A DNA stretch of 26,998 nucleotides from Bacteroidales bacterium (GTDB lineage Bacteria; Bacteroidota; Bacteroidia; Bacteroidales; UBA932): positions 1 to 26,998 of the forward strand of contig JAEDMF010000004.1 of the NCBI GenBank assembly GCA_016303175.1. The letters run 5' to 3'. Below are positions 24,113 to 26,998 of the stretch, piece after piece (positions within the stretch are counted from its first letter, which is position 1; each line of letters opens with the position of its first letter). The position numbers and the translations under genes were made by a program. The notes beneath the pieces are model-generated. The model did no database searches, had not been told where the DNA came from, and saw nothing but the letters and a program-made list of their open reading frames with translations.

Positions 24113-25711
24113 TTATTTGGTGGATACTTGGTTTGCTGCGAATTTGTTGTCTCCGGAGAACTCTATCACTCCGCCTGTTTTGTAGGCTACGCGGTATTTT
24201 CCCTCCTTCGCAAGGGTCGCATCGCTTTCCCCTGACACCACGTTGCCTTCAGTGAAATCGCAGTCAATGATTTTCATCGTACATCCTGGCTTGCAGTTCA
24301 GTATGCCCTTGCCGCTGATGGTGTTGTTCTTGAACGTACATCTGTCAAGGGTGAGTTTTACTGTAACTCCACCTCCGTCTTTGCCTCCGCGGATTATCGC
24401 GTTGCCGTCTTTCTCGTTGTCCCTGAAGGTGCAGTTGACAAAGTATGCTGTAGCAGACACTCCTACAATTACACAGGTGCCGCTGTATTGGTCCTCCGTT
24501 GCCTTTTGGTAGGTGTTGCTTAATGTCACTCCGTCCATCAGGGTGTTGGAGGTAGATCCCTGATAGTTGAACAGCCTTTTGGAATCTTGTCCGGCATAGT
24601 TTCCGACGAATATAGTCTCATTTGCACGGAAGTCCCTGGACGTTATGTCTTCGCCGCTCAGGTCGGCCGGATATCCGCCGAACAATTTGAATGTCGTGTC
24701 GCTTGCAAGGGTGAAAATGTTAGCGTTAGGTGTGATTGTACCGCCGGTAACAAAGATGATGACATTTGACAATGCTTGGGTACGAAGTTTGCTTTGAAGT
24801 TCGGTGAATGACCATGCATCTTCCCAAGTTGCACCGCCATGTGCCCCGCCGCCGTTCTCGGTAACGAATCTCTTGGTGTTGAACTTTGAGGTTCTGAGTT
24901 CGCCAATTTCTTTTATTACGGACCGCTTGGCCGGGATGAGGGCATAGCTGATGTTCTCGGACAATACGGCTCCGTCTGCGTTGTAGGTCTGCATAGTCAG
25001 TCCGCTGAAGGCATTTGGAAGCACGGCTGCGTAATACGTGCCTGTACCGTTCACATTAACCTCCACACGTATGCCCTTGTCGCTGCTGACGTCCTCTTCG
25101 TTTACATATTCGTTCTGCAGACTGGCGCTGCTGAGTGCCACTGTGCCGTTCATCGGAAGACCGTTACCCCCGAAATAGACTTTACGTGTGGCGTCGATTG
25201 CATTAGGAACGGTGAAGCGCAACAGGCAGCAGATGTTCTTCAGTAAGACGCTTGCCCCCCCCTCTTCGGAGATTTCTCCTGCCGAAATGGAGGCATTCTT
25301 GAAACTTCCGTCCTGGACGGCGGGAATCTTCACTTGCAACTTGCCTTCTGCGATGCTTGCTTCTGCAGTTGCAGGATAGACAGCCCATTTCAGAATGTCT
25401 CCGGTGCTGACGCTGGCAGTGAAAGTTGCGCTCTCGCCGCCTTCTTTAAGGGCATCGGTAATGATGGCGCGCCCGTCATTTGTAATCAGTTTGAGCTTGT
25501 CGCCCGCTTCCCAGGATACTGCGCCTGTTTCTCCGACGGCCGCCTTTGCGTCGCTTCCTGTATCGGAGGAAATGACGGCTCTGGTCGCTGTCAGGCTGAT
25601 GGTGATTTTATCGCCTCCCGTATTGTTTGAAGAACCTGAGTCGGGCGCGATTTCCCGGCTGCAGCTTATGGCTGCGAGCAGGGCTAGTGCTAATGGAAAT
25701 GTATGCTTCAT
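24113..25711 (-). CDS. Fimbrillin-like lipoprotein with C-terminal beta-helix
   Basis: A 532-residue lipoprotein with lipobox AISC (Cys17). The N-terminal half (about 34-270) resembles the fimbrillin/Mfa-like family: TISLTATRA near the start, AVSWEAGDKLKLIT (64-77), strands such as LKWAVYPATAEA, and TGTYYAAVLPNAFSGLTM. The C-terminal half (about 285-525) looks like a right-handed beta-helix of the DUF1565/pectate-lyase-like type, with ATWEDAWSFTELQSKLRTQ, IIFVTGGTITPNANIF, FKLFGGYPADLSGEDIT, TLMDGVTLSNTY and AYFVNCTFRDNEKDG. No catalytic residues can be named. A run of eight G lies inside the gene (25255-25262). It is divergent from another beta-helix gene and shares a candidate operator with it and with the GntR gene. 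Likely an adhesin or glycan-binding surface protein; other roles are possible. Confidence 0.78.
   Translation of the reverse strand: MKHTFPLALALLAAISCSREIAPDSGSSNNTGGDKITISLTATRAVISSDTGSDAKAAVGETGAVSWEAGDKLKLITNDGRAIITDALKEGGESATFTASVSTGDILKWAVYPATAEASIAEGKLQVKIPAVQDGSFKNASISAGEISEEGGASVLLKNICCLLRFTVPNAIDATRKVYFGGNGLPMNGTVALSSASLQNEYVNEEDVSSDKGIRVEVNVNGTGTYYAAVLPNAFSGLTMQTYNADGAVLSENISYALIPAKRSVIKEIGELRTSKFNTKRFVTENGGGAHGGATWEDAWSFTELQSKLRTQALSNVIIFVTGGTITPNANIFTLASDTTFKLFGGYPADLSGEDITSRDFRANETIFVGNYAGQDSKRLFNYQGSTSNTLMDGVTLSNTYQKATEDQYSGTCVIVGVSATAYFVNCTFRDNEKDGNAIIRGGKDGGGVTVKLTLDRCTFKNNTISGKGILNCKPGCTMKIIDCDFTEGNVVSGESDATLAKEGKYRVAYKTGGVIEFSGDNKFAANQVSTK
25255..25262 (-). repeat. G8 homopolymer inside the fimbrillin-like gene
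   Basis: The coding strand reads GAG GGG GGG GCA, eight G in a row, in the codons for EGGA at about residues 151-154 of 532. A one-base slip in either direction would shift the frame and remove the beta-helix half. As written, the frame is open. Confidence 0.85.
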
Positions 25712-25761
25712 ACTGTGTTTGAAGATTACAAAATGATATGATTGAATGTTCTTGTTTTAGA

Positions 25762-25774
25762 GTGGTGTGGTGTG
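25762..25774 (-). promoter_or_regulatory. Candidate operator in the fimbrillin-like gene leader
   Basis: On the minus strand this reads CACACCACACCAC, followed by TCTAAAA. The shared core lies 14 bp downstream of the -7 box, the same geometry as at the GntR gene, where CACCACACCAC is followed by AGTAAAG. Confidence 0.55.
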
Positions 25775-25786
25775 TTGTTGTTTTTG

Positions 25787-25817
25787 CAAAAATAAGAGTT
25801 AATTTTATAGTAACAAA
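25787..25817 (-). promoter_or_regulatory. Promoter of the fimbrillin-like gene
   Basis: On the minus strand, TTTG (25814-25817), a 19-bp spacer and TATTTTTG (25787-25794) match the Bacteroides consensus. The start would be near 25780, giving a leader of about 70 nt to the ATG at 25711. Upstream lies a run of nine A (25815-25823) shared with the divergent promoter region. Confidence 0.65.
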
Positions 25818-25831
25818 AAAAAATGAATAAA

Positions 25832-25863
25832 TTTGGAACTTATAAGGAGAAAAATTATCTTTG
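25832..25863 (+). promoter_or_regulatory. Promoter of the secreted beta-helix gene
   Basis: TTTG (25832-25835), a 20-bp spacer and TATCTTTG (25856-25863) are a full match to the Bacteroides consensus. Transcription should start near 25870. It is back-to-back with the fimbrillin-like gene promoter; the two -33 elements are 14 bp apart. Confidence 0.7.
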
Positions 25864-25869
25864 TGAATA

Positions 25870-26998
25870 ATGATACCACACCATACCACACTACTGATTG
25901 GGAAAGTGGGCCTGAAATCCCTTGTTGTTTCCCTTTTTTTGCTCTCTTCCTTATTCTCGTCGGCGGCAGTCCCTTCCTTTACCGCAGTCACGGATTTCGG
26001 CATAAGGAATGACGGGACTCCCATAGGTGGAGAACTCAATGTCCTTGTGCGGGCGAATTATGGCGGTACTTTGTATTTTCCTGCCGGCGTTTACAAACTT
26101 ACGGAGCCTATAGTCACGCCGTTCGATTATGACAAGAATGTCAACCTTGTGTTCGATAAGAACGCAACTGTGACAACCGACGCTCCCCTGGAGGCCCTGA
26201 TTATGGTGGGGTTCAGTGAATTCAACGCGATAAGCGTGGCGGAAAGGGACCTGCGTAGGTTCTCGTACGTTGAGGGAGGCCATTTTTATGCAGGGAAGGC
26301 CAAGCGAGGTATATGGGTTAACGGGTTGAAGCAACTCGTTTCTCTCAGGGAGCTTTCGGTGTATTATTGCAAGGGCAGGCATATAGAGATCAGTTGTACG
26401 AATCATTTCCGGGGCACGGGCAGCGCAGATACCAAGATTTCCCAGGTCAGCATCCAGGGAGAGTCTTCCAACGAGGATAATTACGGTATATACATAGGTG
26501 CGAGGTGCGGAGACTGCAAGATTTCCGACACTTTCATATACGGGACCGGGACTGGGCTTTACACCGAGGGCGCCGGTCATATAGTCAATAATCTTCATAT
26601 ACTTTCCTGGTGTGTCGGTGAGGGCAAGAAGGGCTCGTTTTCTGAAAGCGTAGGCATTCATATCGCGCGTCAGGGTTTCTATGTTTTTAATGAAGTATAT
26701 TTCGATACCACTGCCTACGATTTTGTTATAGACGGGGACATCGATGTCCAGCTGATTGCGGACAAGTGCATCACCCATTCCTGGATTCCTGATTTCGGCG
26801 AGAGTTTCATCAGTGTCAGAAACCGCAGTCGGAGGGGAGGTTTGCAGGCCAGGGTGGTGTCCTGCATCTTCAATTTGGATTACAAGCCTCAGGGCTTCCG
26901 TATATTCGACATTCCCGGAGCTGTGCCTTCTGCTGGAGGGAACTCGGGTATTGTCTTTACCGGCAATGTGATACGCTCTCCTCGCAAACTTGACGCGG
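25870..26998 (+). CDS. Secreted right-handed beta-helix protein (3' end outside window)
   Basis: An open frame of at least 376 codons that continues past the window end. A signal peptide (SLVVSLFLLSSLFSSAAVP) is followed by TAVTDFGIRNDGTPIGGELN and GGTLYFPAGVYKLTEPI, the N-terminal pattern of pectate-lyase-like and GH28/GH55-like beta-helices. Then come helix-turn rungs such as YGIYIGARCGDCKISDTFI, TGLYTEGAGHIVNNLHIL and VGIHIARQGFYVFNEVYF. No lipobox Cys follows the signal peptide, so it is secreted or periplasmic rather than a lipoprotein. The longest start is the ATG at 25870, but that is about where transcription should begin; the GTG at 25906 gives a compact signal peptide and a leader carrying the operator, and I favour it. 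Enzyme activity cannot be assigned; a lyase, hydrolase, epimerase or binding protein are all possible. Confidence 0.75.
   Translation, partial: MIPHHTTLLIGKVGLKSLVVSLFLLSSLFSSAAVPSFTAVTDFGIRNDGTPIGGELNVLVRANYGGTLYFPAGVYKLTEPIVTPFDYDKNVNLVFDKNATVTTDAPLEALIMVGFSEFNAISVAERDLRRFSYVEGGHFYAGKAKRGIWVNGLKQLVSLRELSVYYCKGRHIEISCTNHFRGTGSADTKISQVSIQGESSNEDNYGIYIGARCGDCKISDTFIYGTGTGLYTEGAGHIVNNLHILSWCVGEGKKGSFSESVGIHIARQGFYVFNEVYFDTTAYDFVIDGDIDVQLIADKCITHSWIPDFGESFISVRNRSRRGGLQARVVSCIFNLDYKPQGFRIFDIPGAVPSAGGNSGIVFTGNVIRSPRKLDA
25873..25891 (+). promoter_or_regulatory. Candidate double operator at the beta-helix gene start
   Basis: Two exact copies of ATACCACAC (25873-25881 and 25883-25891) are spaced 10 bp apart, about one helical turn, beginning 9 bp after the -7 box. 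The ACCACACCA core at 25875-25883 is shared with the operators of the other two genes of the locus. Confidence 0.55.

Noticed and set aside
23897..24235. A 112-codon plus-strand open frame between the regulator and fimbrillin-like genes
   Set aside because: It runs through the terminator hairpin and the end of the fimbrillin-like gene and has no family resemblance.
25951..26778. A 275-codon open frame on the minus strand near the window end
   Set aside because: The plus strand here has a full promoter, signal peptide and beta-helix pattern; the minus frame has none of these.

Overview
The window comes from a member of the Bacteroidales (phylum Bacteroidota), probably a gut or rumen commensal. 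The grounds are a SusC/SusD pair, many short-signal lipoproteins of Bacteroidota-specific families, a fimbrillin-like protein, an AAA-like/PD-(D/E)XK protein of the kind common in this order, and promoters of the Bacteroides type (TTTG or TTG, about 20 bp, then TAnnTTTG). The genus cannot be fixed from the sequence alone. No rRNA, tRNA, CRISPR array, integrase or transposase was seen.

Layout. (1) 184-2918, minus strand: a small membrane-anchored His-rich protein followed by a BtuB/CirA-type TonB-dependent receptor, probably a metal or metal-complex uptake unit. (2) 3097-17906, plus strand: one long, tightly packed operon starting from a near-consensus promoter. It encodes SusC, SusD, a DUF4984-like lipoprotein, a BACON/DUF5003-like lipoprotein, two leucine-rich-repeat lipoproteins (one with a DUF4458-like N-terminus, one with a BACON-like N-terminus), a subtilisin-like (S8) lipoprotein protease with an intact triad, a DUF1573 protein and a small lipocalin-like lipoprotein. 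There is no glycoside hydrolase, so this looks like a Sus-type system for proteins or peptides rather than glycans. (3) 18000-20165, plus: LrgA/LrgB-type membrane proteins, then a secreted DNA/RNA non-specific endonuclease with two internal tandem repeats. (4) 20193-22567, minus: a Dabb-domain protein, about 490 bp of noncoding DNA full of short GCCGATG/TTGCTCGG repeats, and an AAA-like/PD-(D/E)XK protein flanked by inverted copies of the same repeat words. (5) 22802-26998: a GntR-type regulator with a sugar-binding-protein-like ligand domain, a fimbrillin-like/beta-helix lipoprotein, and a divergent secreted beta-helix protein cut by the window end.

How the parts may work together. In region 2 the protease would sit on the cell surface with SusD and the binding lipoproteins (BACON, LRR) and pass peptides to SusC for TonB-driven import. 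In region 5 each of the three promoters carries the same ACCACACCA word just downstream of its -7 box. That layout fits a single GntR-type repressor controlling its own gene and both beta-helix genes. A run of eight G inside the fimbrillin-like gene could add on/off switching. These links are inferred from position and motif; none has been tested.
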